This document shows positions 48,767 through 56,906 of a stretch of 64,000 nt of DNA, piece after piece. Within the stretch, counting starts at the first letter, position 1; each line of letters begins with the position of its first letter. The notes under the pieces were generated by a model. The model was not told the origin of the DNA. It saw nothing but the letters and a program-made list of their open reading frames with translations, and did no database searches. Made by a program: the position numbers and the translations under genes. This DNA comes from Candidatus Daviesbacteria bacterium (GTDB taxonomy: Bacteria > Patescibacteria > Microgenomatia > Daviesbacterales > UBA10151), in assembly GCA_030648435.1 (NCBI GenBank), contig JAUSHE010000014.1, forward strand, positions 25,694-89,693. Reading direction: 5' to 3'.

Positions 48767-49618
48767 TTAATTTAATCTAACTTCAACACCTTTTTCTTTT
48801 AAGTATTTTTTGATTTCCAGGATATTCGATGGTGTAATTTTTGAAGATATTGCACCCCCCTTTAAAAATTCTATATTGCCTTCTTCCGTAAAATTTCCTG
48901 AAACCTTATGCCTTTGTATGAAATCATAATGTAGCATTGAAGCAATTACGACTGCATCAGCGCCACCCTCTTGTATTACCTGATAAATATCGTCAGGACT
49001 TCCGGCGCCTCCGGAGGCTACCACAGGTATTGATACATTCCGGGAAACTAATTTAATTAATTCAATATCATATCCTTCCCCTGTACCTTCTTTATCAATA
49101 GAAGTCAAAATAATTTCTCCGGCTCCCAATTTTTCTACCTTTTTAGCCCAAGATAAGACTTCAATTCCTGTATGCTCTCTGCCATTATCGGTATATGCTA
49201 AATAACTACCATCAGATTGTTTCGCGGCCTCAATTGTAACAGCGATAGTAGAAGAACCAAAGATCTCTGCAGCTTCTTTAATGATGGCAGGGTTTTTGAT
49301 AGCTGCAGTATTTAGTGAAACTTTGTCAGCACCGGAGCGTAAAACTGATTTTATATCTTCAATTGTTCTAATGCCTCCGCCAACAGCTAAGGGAATAAAA
49401 ATCTCTTCCGCAGTTTTTGAAATAATATCATGCAAACTATTTCTATTGTATAAGCTTGCCACAACATCCATATACAACAATTCATCTGCTCCGTTTTCAT
49501 AATAAAACTTGGCAAAATATTCCGGTTTTCCCAAAACCCTAAGTCCTTCCAGATGAATTCCTTTTACCAAATTAGGACCTTTAATGTCTAGTTTGGAAAT
49601 AATTCTTATTGTTTTCAT
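48767..49618 (-). CDS. hisF: HisF-like cyclase subunit of sugar amidotransferase system
   Basis: A 283-residue TIM barrel, about 30 longer than histidine HisF because of a C-terminal extension. Asp11 (SKLDIKG) is kept, but the second catalytic aspartate, Asp130 in HisF, is glutamate here (VTIEAAK, residue 130). PLAVGGGIRTIED and PVVASGGAGSPDDI hold the phosphate sites. It would form the ammonia channel with HisH and hand ammonia to WbpG; the cyclase chemistry is not needed. It overlaps the aminotransferase gene by one base. Confidence 0.9.
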   Translation of the reverse strand: MKTIRIISKLDIKGPNLVKGIHLEGLRVLGKPEYFAKFYYENGADELLYMDVVASLYNRNSLHDIISKTAEEIFIPLAVGGGIRTIEDIKSVLRSGADKVSLNTAAIKNPAIIKEAAEIFGSSTIAVTIEAAKQSDGSYLAYTDNGREHTGIEVLSWAKKVEKLGAGEIILTSIDKEGTGEGYDIELIKLVSRNVSIPVVASGGAGSPDDIYQVIQEGGADAVVIASMLHYDFIQRHKVSGNFTEEGNIEFLKGGAISSKITPSNILEIKKYLKEKGVEVRLN

Positions 49619-50790
49619 TACGCAATTTCTGAGGCGTGAACGTTAATTCTGTAAATTGCCTCACAAACTTTTTTAACAGCAGCAGTTTCCATATGAGAAT
49701 AAAGCGGAATGCTTAAGGAGTTTTCAGAAAGGTTATTAGTATTGTCTACTTTATTTTTGGAATTATGATATTTTGCATATATTTTCTGTTTATGAAGAGG
49801 AGGAAAGAAAAACTTTCTAACCATAATATTTTCAGCTTCTAATGCCAAAGCTAATTTATCTCTAGATAATCCAAACTCTTTTTTATCAATATATATTGAA
49901 AAATCCTTGAAGCTACTTCTGTTTCCATCTTCAATTTTTTGAAAAGTAATTCCCGGAATTTTGTTCAATAATTCTTTGTATAGGTTGACTAACTGACCCC
50001 TATTTGCAGTATTCTTTTCTAAATTTTTAAGACTCTCTATTCCTAGTAGGGCATGAAGTTCGCTCATCCGGGCACTAAGGCCTGCAAATTCGCAGTCATA
50101 AATTCCCGAATCCCCGTAATTTCTGCCAATCCTTATTTTTCTGGCAAGCTCTTTATTGTTAGTTGTGACAATCCCGCCTTCAGCAGATGTGAGAAGTTTG
50201 GTAGGACTTAAGCTGAATGATTCTGCATCACCTGATCCGCCTAAGGGTTTGCCTTGATGTTTCACTCCAAATCCATGAGCGGCATCAAATATTAATTTTA
50301 AATGATATTTCTTAGCAATTTTTTCTAATGCTTTAGTATCTGCCGGATTACCAAAGAGATGTACGGCAATTATGGCAGAAGTTTTTGAAGTGATCGCTTT
50401 CTCGACTGCAATAGGGTCGATGTTAAAGGTATTTCTGTCACAATCAACCAGAACCGGTGTTAGGTTGTTCCATAAAACACAGTGCCCTGTTGCGAAAAAA
50501 GTAAAGCTAGGGATAATCACTTCCCCTTTAATTTCTAAAGCTTTAAGAATAATCATTAAACCACTGGTGCAACTATTTAAAGCAATAGCGTATTTTACTC
50601 CTAAATACTTTTTGACTTTTTCTTCAAACTCTTCAACATATTTTGAGTTGGTTATCATGCCACTTCCTAGAATTTCCAGGTATTTTTTTTGTAAAGTAAT
50701 GATGCCGCTTAAAGTGGGACGGGTAAAAGGGAGAAGTGTATCAAAGATAGGTGCGCCTCCCAAAATCGCGGGGATATCACGGCTTTTCAT
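49618..50790 (-). CDS. DegT/DnrJ/EryC1 sugar aminotransferase
   Basis: A 390-residue PLP-dependent aminotransferase. NSCTSGLMI marks the phosphate site, IIPSFTFFATGHC is the sugar-family motif, FDAAHGFG binds PLP, and the Schiff-base Lys198 is in SLSPTKLLTSAEGG. It converts a keto-sugar nucleotide to an amino sugar. It lies between the HisF gene and the CBS-SDR fusion, so it probably makes the amino sugar that is then acetylated and amidinated. No acetyltransferase is recognisable in the window, a gap in the pathway. Confidence 0.9.
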   Translation of the reverse strand: MKSRDIPAILGGAPIFDTLLPFTRPTLSGIITLQKKYLEILGSGMITNSKYVEEFEEKVKKYLGVKYAIALNSCTSGLMIILKALEIKGEVIIPSFTFFATGHCVLWNNLTPVLVDCDRNTFNIDPIAVEKAITSKTSAIIAVHLFGNPADTKALEKIAKKYHLKLIFDAAHGFGVKHQGKPLGGSGDAESFSLSPTKLLTSAEGGIVTTNNKELARKIRIGRNYGDSGIYDCEFAGLSARMSELHALLGIESLKNLEKNTANRGQLVNLYKELLNKIPGITFQKIEDGNRSSFKDFSIYIDKKEFGLSRDKLALALEAENIMVRKFFFPPLHKQKIYAKYHNSKNKVDNTNNLSENSLSIPLYSHMETAAVKKVCEAIYRINVHASEIA

Positions 50791-50791
50791 A

Positions 50792-52177
50792 TCATGAGTC
50801 TATCACAATGTTATAATATTTTGCATCGTTTACATTTTTAATCTCTCCACTTTTTATGGCTTTAACAATTTGTTTGGTTGTGCTATCAATGGTATGTTTA
50901 GTTTTAAACTTTAAAATTTTTTGTATTTTAGAAAATGATACTAAATAATTTCTTGGATCAAAACTCTCTTTTTCAACAATTAACTGTGCTTTTGGAAAAC
51001 TTTTTTTAATGATTTGAGCAATATCTAATATTTGGTAATTTTGAACCTCAGAGCCTACATTAAATATCTCTCCTCTTATCTTTTCCAAAGGAGCCTCTAA
51101 GCATTTGATATAAGCCTCAGCAGCATCTTCTACGCTTAACATAGGTCTCCATTGCTTGCCCCCGGCGTGAACATGTATTTTTCCTTCAGATATTGCTGTT
51201 TTGGTCATAGCGTTTGCAACTAAATCAAACCTCATTCTAGGTGAATATCCATATAAAGTACCCATCCGGAGTATGGTAGGAGAGAAATTTTCGTCCATTA
51301 GATCCAGTATCCCTTCTTCTGATTGGATTTTTGATTTGGCATATAAAGAAACAGGATTTAGGGCAGAGTTTTCATTCAACTCATCATTTCCCTCCATTTG
51401 TCCATACACACTGCATGTTGAAGCATATATAAACCTGTTGACCTGGAAGTATTTACAGGTTTCTGCAACTGCCTTATTTGCCAAATAATTGGTTTCTATG
51501 GCTGATTCAGGATCATTTTTACAAGCAGGATCACCTACAATTGCTGCCAAATTTATTGCTGCATCTACATCTGATAAAGCAAGGACTAGAGTAGATATAT
51601 TCCTGATATCTCCTTCCAGTAATTCGCAATTAGTGTGGGCTAAGATAGGGCTTAAATGGCTTGAGCCATACATTAAGTTGTCTAGTATTCTTACTTTGTA
51701 TCCTCTTTTTAACAATTTTGGAACTAATATGCAGCCTAGAAACCCCGCTCCCCCGATTACTAATATTCTTTTGTTGTGCTGGTAATTTTTTTTGAAGGGA
51801 AATTGATTTTCTTTTATTAGAGTAGAAATATTAATAAGATCTTTTACATTCTTTTGATTGTCAACCAGTAAAATATGAGTGCTGCCGGGCATCTTTTGTA
51901 TTAGTTTTCTAATTACCATTTTAGTTTCGTACTGGTTATTCAATTGTATTTCTTGTAATACGACCGGGTTGGGATTTAAGATGTTCTTAACATTTTCTGA
52001 AACGCTGGTGCCTTTTAAAATTGACTTTCTAATCTCACTGTCGCTTACAATTCCTAATAATTTTTTCTCATCTATTACGAAAACTAACCTTAAACCGCCT
52101 CTGTCTAGTAAGTGCATGGCGTTTTTGATCGAGGAATCCGACGAGACAGTGATATCTTTCAATTTGAGTTTGCGCAT
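50792..52177 (-). CDS. CBS-pair/NAD-dependent epimerase fusion
   Basis: A 461-residue two-domain protein. Residues 1 to about 125 form a CBS pair (LVFVIDEKKLLGIVSDSEIR, then HILLVDNQKNVKDLI). Residues 136 on form an extended SDR with GGAGFLG (142-148), STCSVYG and the catalytic Tyr279/Lys283 (LYAKSK). The SDR half resembles the gene at 35963-37006. CBS pairs in nonulosonate clusters are usually fused to a nucleotidyltransferase (PtmE type), so fusion to an SDR is unusual. It heads the minus-strand operon. Confidence 0.86.
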   Translation of the reverse strand: MRKLKLKDITVSSDSSIKNAMHLLDRGGLRLVFVIDEKKLLGIVSDSEIRKSILKGTSVSENVKNILNPNPVVLQEIQLNNQYETKMVIRKLIQKMPGSTHILLVDNQKNVKDLINISTLIKENQFPFKKNYQHNKRILVIGGAGFLGCILVPKLLKRGYKVRILDNLMYGSSHLSPILAHTNCELLEGDIRNISTLVLALSDVDAAINLAAIVGDPACKNDPESAIETNYLANKAVAETCKYFQVNRFIYASTCSVYGQMEGNDELNENSALNPVSLYAKSKIQSEEGILDLMDENFSPTILRMGTLYGYSPRMRFDLVANAMTKTAISEGKIHVHAGGKQWRPMLSVEDAAEAYIKCLEAPLEKIRGEIFNVGSEVQNYQILDIAQIIKKSFPKAQLIVEKESFDPRNYLVSFSKIQKILKFKTKHTIDSTTKQIVKAIKSGEIKNVNDAKYYNIVIDS

Positions 52178-52184
52178 ATTAACG

Positions 52185-52190
52185 AGTATA
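52185..52190 (-). promoter_or_regulatory. -10 box of the CBS-SDR operon
   Basis: TATACT on the minus strand, seven bases before the ATG at 52177. The start point would be at or near the start codon, giving a leaderless message. No clear -35 is visible at 16-18 bases. Confidence 0.5.
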
Positions 52191-52220
52191 TTAGCATAAT
52201 AATAACTTGCGTGATATCAT
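52191..52220 (+). promoter_or_regulatory. Extended -10 promoter of the neuB operon
   Basis: TTAGCA (52191-52196), an 18-base spacer and TATCAT (52215-52220), with a TGn extension at 52212-52214. The ATG at 52227 is six bases past the -10, so transcription should begin at or beside the start codon. The divergent -10 box of the minus-strand operon is immediately adjacent. Confidence 0.6.
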
Positions 52221-52226
52221 ATTTCA

Positions 52227-53288
52227 ATGAAACAAATATTGAATGTAGGTAATTTTCAAATAAAAGAACATTCGAGAGTATTTATTATTGCCGAAGCAGG
52301 AGTCAACCATAATGGCGAACTGGAAAAAGCCCTGCAGCTTGTAGATATCGCAGCGGGTGCAGGTGCTGATTGTGTGAAATTTCAAACTTACCGGCCCGAA
52401 GGGGTAGTTACTAAAAGAGGAGGGATGGCGAAATACCAGGAAAAAAATTTAGGACAACAAATTAGTCAGCTTGAAATGATAAAAGTATTTGAGCTGAATG
52501 AAAATTATTACCCAGCGATTATCAAAAGATGCAAAGAAAGAAATATCATTTTTTTATCAACACCTCATGGAGGCAAACAAAGTATTGAACTTTTGGAATC
52601 TTTGGGCGTGGTAGCTTACAAAGTTGGTTCGGGGGATTTAACGAATTATATAGCCTTAGGGGAAATTGCCAAAAAAGGCAAACCAATAATTATTGGTACC
52701 GGGATGGCTACAATGGATGAGGTTAAAGATGCAGTCAGATTTATAGAATCTAGGGGTAATAACCAAATTGCCATGTTGCACTGTACAACTAATTATCCTT
52801 GTCCTCCTGATGAGGTTAATCTGAAAGCTATGCAAACAATGATGGAAGGGTTGGATGTGCCTGTTGGATATTCAGATCATACACAGGGTTCGCAGACTGC
52901 CGTTATGGCTGTGACAATGGGTGCAGCTATCTATGAATGTCACTTTACAATTGACAAAACTTTACCTGGTCCGGATCATGTTGCCTCCGCCAGTCCGGAA
53001 GAGTTGAAAGAGAGGATTGAAGCAATAAGACAAGTTCCGGTTATATTGGGTAGATCAGAAAAAGTTCCTACTCAAGGAGAAATTGAACTACCAATTATTA
53101 TGCCCAGAAAGAGTATTGTGGCAGTCAGCAATCTTCCTGCAGGGCACATAATTTCAAAGGAAGATCTGGAAGCAAAAAGACCCGGTGATGGTACTTCACC
53201 GACAATATATGAGCAGTTTATTGGGAAAAAATTGAAAAAAGCAGTCAGCAAAGACGATCAACTCTTTTTAGATGATATAGAGAAATGA
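52227..53288 (+). CDS. neuB: N-acetylneuraminate/legionaminate synthase (NeuB family)
   Basis: A 353-residue enzyme of full NeuB length. The TIM barrel has IIAEAGVNHNG, VKFQTYRPEGVVT, STPHGGKQS, KVGSGDLTNY, GTGMATMDE, HCTTNYPCP, VGYSDHTQG and ECHFTIDK, covering the PEP- and metal-binding sites. A C-terminal SAF domain occupies about residues 290-350. It condenses PEP with ManNAc or a 2,4-diacetamido analogue into a nine-carbon acid. Which acid cannot be told by eye. ATGA overlap with neuC. Confidence 0.93.
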   Translation: MKQILNVGNFQIKEHSRVFIIAEAGVNHNGELEKALQLVDIAAGAGADCVKFQTYRPEGVVTKRGGMAKYQEKNLGQQISQLEMIKVFELNENYYPAIIKRCKERNIIFLSTPHGGKQSIELLESLGVVAYKVGSGDLTNYIALGEIAKKGKPIIIGTGMATMDEVKDAVRFIESRGNNQIAMLHCTTNYPCPPDEVNLKAMQTMMEGLDVPVGYSDHTQGSQTAVMAVTMGAAIYECHFTIDKTLPGPDHVASASPEELKERIEAIRQVPVILGRSEKVPTQGEIELPIIMPRKSIVAVSNLPAGHIISKEDLEAKRPGDGTSPTIYEQFIGKKLKKAVSKDDQLFLDDIEK

Positions 53289-54418
53289 AGAAAATTGCAT
53301 ATATTAGCGGGACAAGAGCAGATTTTGGTTTAGAAACTCCTTTACTTAGAGCAATTGAGGAAAGTAAAGAGTTAGAATTACAACTTTTTGCAACAGGAAT
53401 GCATTTGCTTCCTGAGTTTGGGGAAACAGTGCGCATTGTCAGGCTAAAATTTCCCAATGTAAAAATTATCAATGCTCACATTAATAATAAAAATAAAGAT
53501 GGAATGGCAGATTTTGCAGCGGAACTTTTACCAAGGATAGTTAGACAATTTAAAGAAAATAGACCAGATTTAGTGTTGGTTCACGGGGATAGAATAGAAA
53601 TGCTTTGGAGTGCTGTAGCGTCACTGTATTTGGGAATACCGGTTGTTCATGTTCAGGGGGGGGATAAAACAACAACAGTTGACGATAGTGCAAGACATGC
53701 TATTACTAAACTTTCTCATCTACACTTTCCTGCAACTGAGCAGTCAGCTAAAAGAATTAGAATGATGGGTGAGGAAGAATGGCGGATTCAAGTTGTAGGG
53801 ACAATAGGAGTAGATGCCCTGTTTAGAGTTAATACGCTATCAAGAGAAGATCTTTGCCGGAAACTAAACTTAAATTTTAATTCAAAAATTATTTTAGTAG
53901 TTCTTCATCCAATCAGTGAGGAAATAAATAAGGCAGGCAAACAGATGCAAATTGTTTTAAATGCTATTAAGAGATTTAAGTTGCAGACAGTAATAATTTA
54001 TCCTAATGCTGATCCGGGGAGCGATCAAATTATAGAAATCATAAATCAGGAAAAATATAACCCCCAATTTAGGATTTTTAAGAATTTAGATTTTGACATT
54101 TTTGTATCTTTAGAAAAAGAGACAGATGTTTGGGTAGGTAATAGTAGTGCAGGAGTTGTTGAATCGGCATCTTTTAAAACCCCGGTTATAAATGTAGGAA
54201 GCAGGCAGGAGGGTCGGGAAAGAGGTAACAATGTAATTGATGTAGGGTACGACGAAGAGGAGATTTATAAAGGCATTGAAAAATCCTTATTTGATAAGGA
54301 TTATATAAGTTCCTTGGAAAATTGTACTAATCCTTGGGGTGATGGAAAAGCTACCCAAAAAATACTTAAAATCTTAGAAGAAATCAAGATTGATAATAAA
54401 CTGCTAAGGAAAAAATAA
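53285..54418 (+). CDS. neuC: UDP-GlcNAc 2-epimerase, hydrolysing (NeuC family)
   Basis: A 377-residue GT-B-fold enzyme. The N terminus ISGTRADFGLETPLL is the family signature; VHGDRIEMLW, VVHVQGGDKTT and RHAITKLSHLHFPATE follow, with the UDP-binding region VGNSSAGVVESASFKTP. It epimerises and hydrolyses UDP-GlcNAc (or the diacetamido analogue, as in LegG) to the free hexosamine used by NeuB. A G8 tract lies inside the gene at 53656-53663. It is joined by a TAATG overlap to the ATP-grasp gene. Confidence 0.92.
   Translation: MKKIAYISGTRADFGLETPLLRAIEESKELELQLFATGMHLLPEFGETVRIVRLKFPNVKIINAHINNKNKDGMADFAAELLPRIVRQFKENRPDLVLVHGDRIEMLWSAVASLYLGIPVVHVQGGDKTTTVDDSARHAITKLSHLHFPATEQSAKRIRMMGEEEWRIQVVGTIGVDALFRVNTLSREDLCRKLNLNFNSKIILVVLHPISEEINKAGKQMQIVLNAIKRFKLQTVIIYPNADPGSDQIIEIINQEKYNPQFRIFKNLDFDIFVSLEKETDVWVGNSSAGVVESASFKTPVINVGSRQEGRERGNNVIDVGYDEEEIYKGIEKSLFDKDYISSLENCTNPWGDGKATQKILKILEEIKIDNKLLRKK
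53656..53663 (+). repeat. G8 homopolymer inside neuC
   Basis: Eight consecutive G encode part of VQGGDK in a conserved region of the epimerase. A slip would truncate the enzyme soon after. It is the same length as the tract in the NeuA-like gene. Confidence 0.7.
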
Positions 54419-55437
54419 TGAAAAAAATAAAAATTGCTGTTACAGGAGCTGGTGGAGGAGTAGGCCAAAGTATTATTAAGGGGCTATATGATACTGAGTA
54501 CACAATTGTAGGGCTTGATGCAGACATTCTAGCTACAGGATTGTATGGGGTGCCCATTGCTTATAAAACCTTGTCTGTTGAGGACCCGGGATATATTGAG
54601 AACATATTAGAGATTTGTAAAAAAGAAGATTGTAAACTTCTTTTTCCGGGGTTAGATTCCGAACTTGCGCTTTTATCAGAGCATTCAGAAAGGTTTAAGG
54701 AGATTGGGACAACTGTTGTAGTGAGTAGTTTAGAAGCGGTTGAAGTAGCTGACAATAAACTCCTGACATATAAATTACTTTCATCTCATAAGATCCCTGT
54801 TGCTAGGACTTTTGCCTTGAGCGATTTTTTATCTTCGGAAGGTGCTTTGAATTTTCCTGTAATTATAAAACCTATGGTTGGAGGTTCAAGGTCAAAGGAT
54901 GTCTATTTTCTACAAACAAAAAAAGACTTAGATTGGATTATTTCAAAACCTAATTTTGATAAAGGTAATTTTGTTATCCAGGAATATATTGAAGGAGAAG
55001 AGTACACTTGTGGAACCATCAGTTTGGACCAAAAGTGTTGGGGTGTGATTGTAATGAGAAGGATTTTACGCAATGGAGATACTTACAAATGTTTTACAGT
55101 TAAAAATAAAAAAATAGAAGAAGTGGTTATGAAAGTAATAAATACATTAAAGCCGTTTGGGGCCTGTAATGTTCAACTAAGACTAAAAGCGGGTGTACTA
55201 CCTATTGTTTTTGAGATTAATGCCCGGTGTTCCGGCACCACAGGACCAAGGGCATTGGCAGGATTTAATGAACCAAAGATGATTGCTGATTATTTGTTGT
55301 TTAATAAAAAGCCTGTTTTTAAAATTAAAGAGGTTTCGATGCTGCGTTATTGGAAAGAGGTAGTAGTGAAAAATCATGATGTAGGAATTGTGAATTCTAA
55401 AAAGAAGATAATAAATAAAAGATACCCTAAACTTTGA
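54418..55437 (+). CDS. ATP-grasp ligase
   Basis: A 339-residue protein. An N-terminal Rossmann-like part (VTGAGGGVGQSIIKG) is followed by an ATP-grasp domain. The lysine strand FPVIIKPMVGGSRSKDV, the hinge VIQEYIEGEEYTCG and the metal-binding EINARCSGTTGPR are complete. The layout resembles CarB-like ligases found in glycan and amino-acid-ligase loci. It may ligate an amino acid or carboxylate to the nonulosonate's amine. That is inferred from position between neuC and an SDR; the substrate is unknown. Confidence 0.84.
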   Translation: MKKIKIAVTGAGGGVGQSIIKGLYDTEYTIVGLDADILATGLYGVPIAYKTLSVEDPGYIENILEICKKEDCKLLFPGLDSELALLSEHSERFKEIGTTVVVSSLEAVEVADNKLLTYKLLSSHKIPVARTFALSDFLSSEGALNFPVIIKPMVGGSRSKDVYFLQTKKDLDWIISKPNFDKGNFVIQEYIEGEEYTCGTISLDQKCWGVIVMRRILRNGDTYKCFTVKNKKIEEVVMKVINTLKPFGACNVQLRLKAGVLPIVFEINARCSGTTGPRALAGFNEPKMIADYLLFNKKPVFKIKEVSMLRYWKEVVVKNHDVGIVNSKKKIINKRYPKL

Positions 55438-55438
55438 A

Positions 55439-56230
55439 ATGAAAGTATTAATTGTTGGAGCAAGTGGTTTTTTAGGAAGGTCAATTGTAAAAAAGGCACT
55501 TATTTTAAAATGGGATGTTTGGGGAACATACAATAAAAACCCTAATTTTATTCCTGACGGATGTAAAAAGATTAGCATTCAGGATCTGAATAAGCTGGAC
55601 GATGGTTATAATTTGGTGTATATAGCTGTTGGTAATTTTACTTTGAATCAGGAAGATTTAAGTTATGCAAATAAGGAAATTCCAACTCAAATTATACAAA
55701 AGTTTAAATCTTCAAAAATAATTTTCATCTCAAGTATAAGTATTCACGATCCGACACCTTACGGTTTAGCAAAACTGGAGGGTGAATTAATAGTTTCTAG
55801 ACACAAGAAATATGCAATCATCAGGTTTACAAATTTATATGGAATTGGGATGAATAAGAAATCGTTTATACCAAAAATTATTAAAGATGCCATTGCCAAG
55901 AAAGTAATCACGCTTACAAACAAAGGAGAAAGAATACACGATTATCTTTACATTGATGACGCTGCGGATCTCTGTATCAAAGCTGGGTTAAAGACGGGGA
56001 ACAAAATATATTTGGGAGCAACCGGTAAGATGGTATCAAATTTAAAAATTGCAAAAATTATCCAAAGATTAATACCTGATTGTCAGATTATTTTTTCCGG
56101 AAAAGATTCTGCTCCTTCGTATTCATTCAATCCTAAAGATACAATGAAAAAATTATCCTGGTTGCCCCAAAAAAAAATTGAGGACGGAATTAAGGAGTTG
56201 GTAAAGCACTATGAAAGTATTAGTATTTAG
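55439..56230 (+). CDS. NAD-dependent epimerase/reductase (SDR)
   Basis: A 263-residue extended SDR, shorter than the other epimerases here. It has GASGFLGRS (7-15), a serine-rich SSISIHD segment, the active-site YGLAK motif and NLYGIG. A DYLYIDDAADLC end follows. The small size and layout are RmlD-like. It probably reduces or epimerises a sugar intermediate. The next gene begins 20 bases before its end. Confidence 0.8.
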   Translation: MKVLIVGASGFLGRSIVKKALILKWDVWGTYNKNPNFIPDGCKKISIQDLNKLDDGYNLVYIAVGNFTLNQEDLSYANKEIPTQIIQKFKSSKIIFISSISIHDPTPYGLAKLEGELIVSRHKKYAIIRFTNLYGIGMNKKSFIPKIIKDAIAKKVITLTNKGERIHDYLYIDDAADLCIKAGLKTGNKIYLGATGKMVSNLKIAKIIQRLIPDCQIIFSGKDSAPSYSFNPKDTMKKLSWLPQKKIEDGIKELVKHYESISI

Positions 56231-56846
56231 CGATATTCATGGCAATCTGCCTGCATTTGAACTAATGTTGCAGAATGCGGGTCCTATGGACAGTTATGTT
56301 TCTTTGGGGGATGTTGTTGATTATGGCCCATGGAGTAATGAATGTGTAAAAAAACTAGAGGGTCTTAAAAATTGCATAAAAATTTTAGGCAACCACGAAG
56401 AATATTTCTTGAAAAATAATTGTGACGACACCAACGACTTAACAAAACTTTTTTTTGATTTTTGTTCAAAAGATTTTATCTGTCTTGATTCTTTAGAAGG
56501 ATATAAGAAAAAAGTAAAATTAGGAAAATTTATTCTTACTCATACATTTAAAAACAAATATCTCTATCCTGATTCAGTAGTGTCATTAGACAATAATTAC
56601 ATTATTGGTCATTCTCATTATCAATTCAGTATAAAAAACAACGGTTGTATTTTATTGAATCCGGGAAGCGTTGGGCAAAATAGAAAGTATATAAATGTAA
56701 TTAATTATATGGTTTTGGATTTAGATAAAGATAGTTTTGAAATGAAACAAATTACTTATGATGTAGTTCCGGTTATCAATGAGATGAAAAAAAGAGGATA
56801 TCCAAAAGAATGTATTGCTTATTATGAAAACAAACCAAGATTGTAA
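56211..56846 (+). CDS. Metallophosphoesterase (YfcE/MJ0936-like)
   Basis: A 211-residue calcineurin-like phosphoesterase with the full motif set: SDIHGN (Asp8, His10), LGDVVDYG (Asp34), GNHEE (Asn61-His62), THTF and GHSHYQF. All metal ligands are present, so it should be active. Within a NeuB/NeuC operon it could remove phosphate from a sugar-phosphate intermediate, as a substitute for the 9-phosphate phosphatase step of some pathways. A general housekeeping role is equally possible. Confidence 0.84.
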   Translation: MKVLVFSDIHGNLPAFELMLQNAGPMDSYVSLGDVVDYGPWSNECVKKLEGLKNCIKILGNHEEYFLKNNCDDTNDLTKLFFDFCSKDFICLDSLEGYKKKVKLGKFILTHTFKNKYLYPDSVVSLDNNYIIGHSHYQFSIKNNGCILLNPGSVGQNRKYINVINYMVLDLDKDSFEMKQITYDVVPVINEMKKRGYPKECIAYYENKPRL

Positions 56847-56886
56847 ATTATTCCTCCTAGGTATAGATAATCAAGTGTAAATTAGA

Positions 56887-56892
56887 TATACT
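56887..56892 (+). promoter_or_regulatory. Weak -10 box before the Wzx gene
   Basis: TATACT in the 60-base gap before the flippase gene, 14 bases before its ATG. No convincing -35 is present. The gap otherwise holds nothing recognisable. Confidence 0.3.
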
Positions 56893-56906
56893 GGACGTTC
56901 TACAAA

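Noticed and set aside
48139..49618. Histidine biosynthesis genes (hisH, hisF)
   Set aside because: No other his gene is present, the HisF-like protein has a changed catalytic residue, and the neighbour is a WbpG-type sugar amidotransferase.
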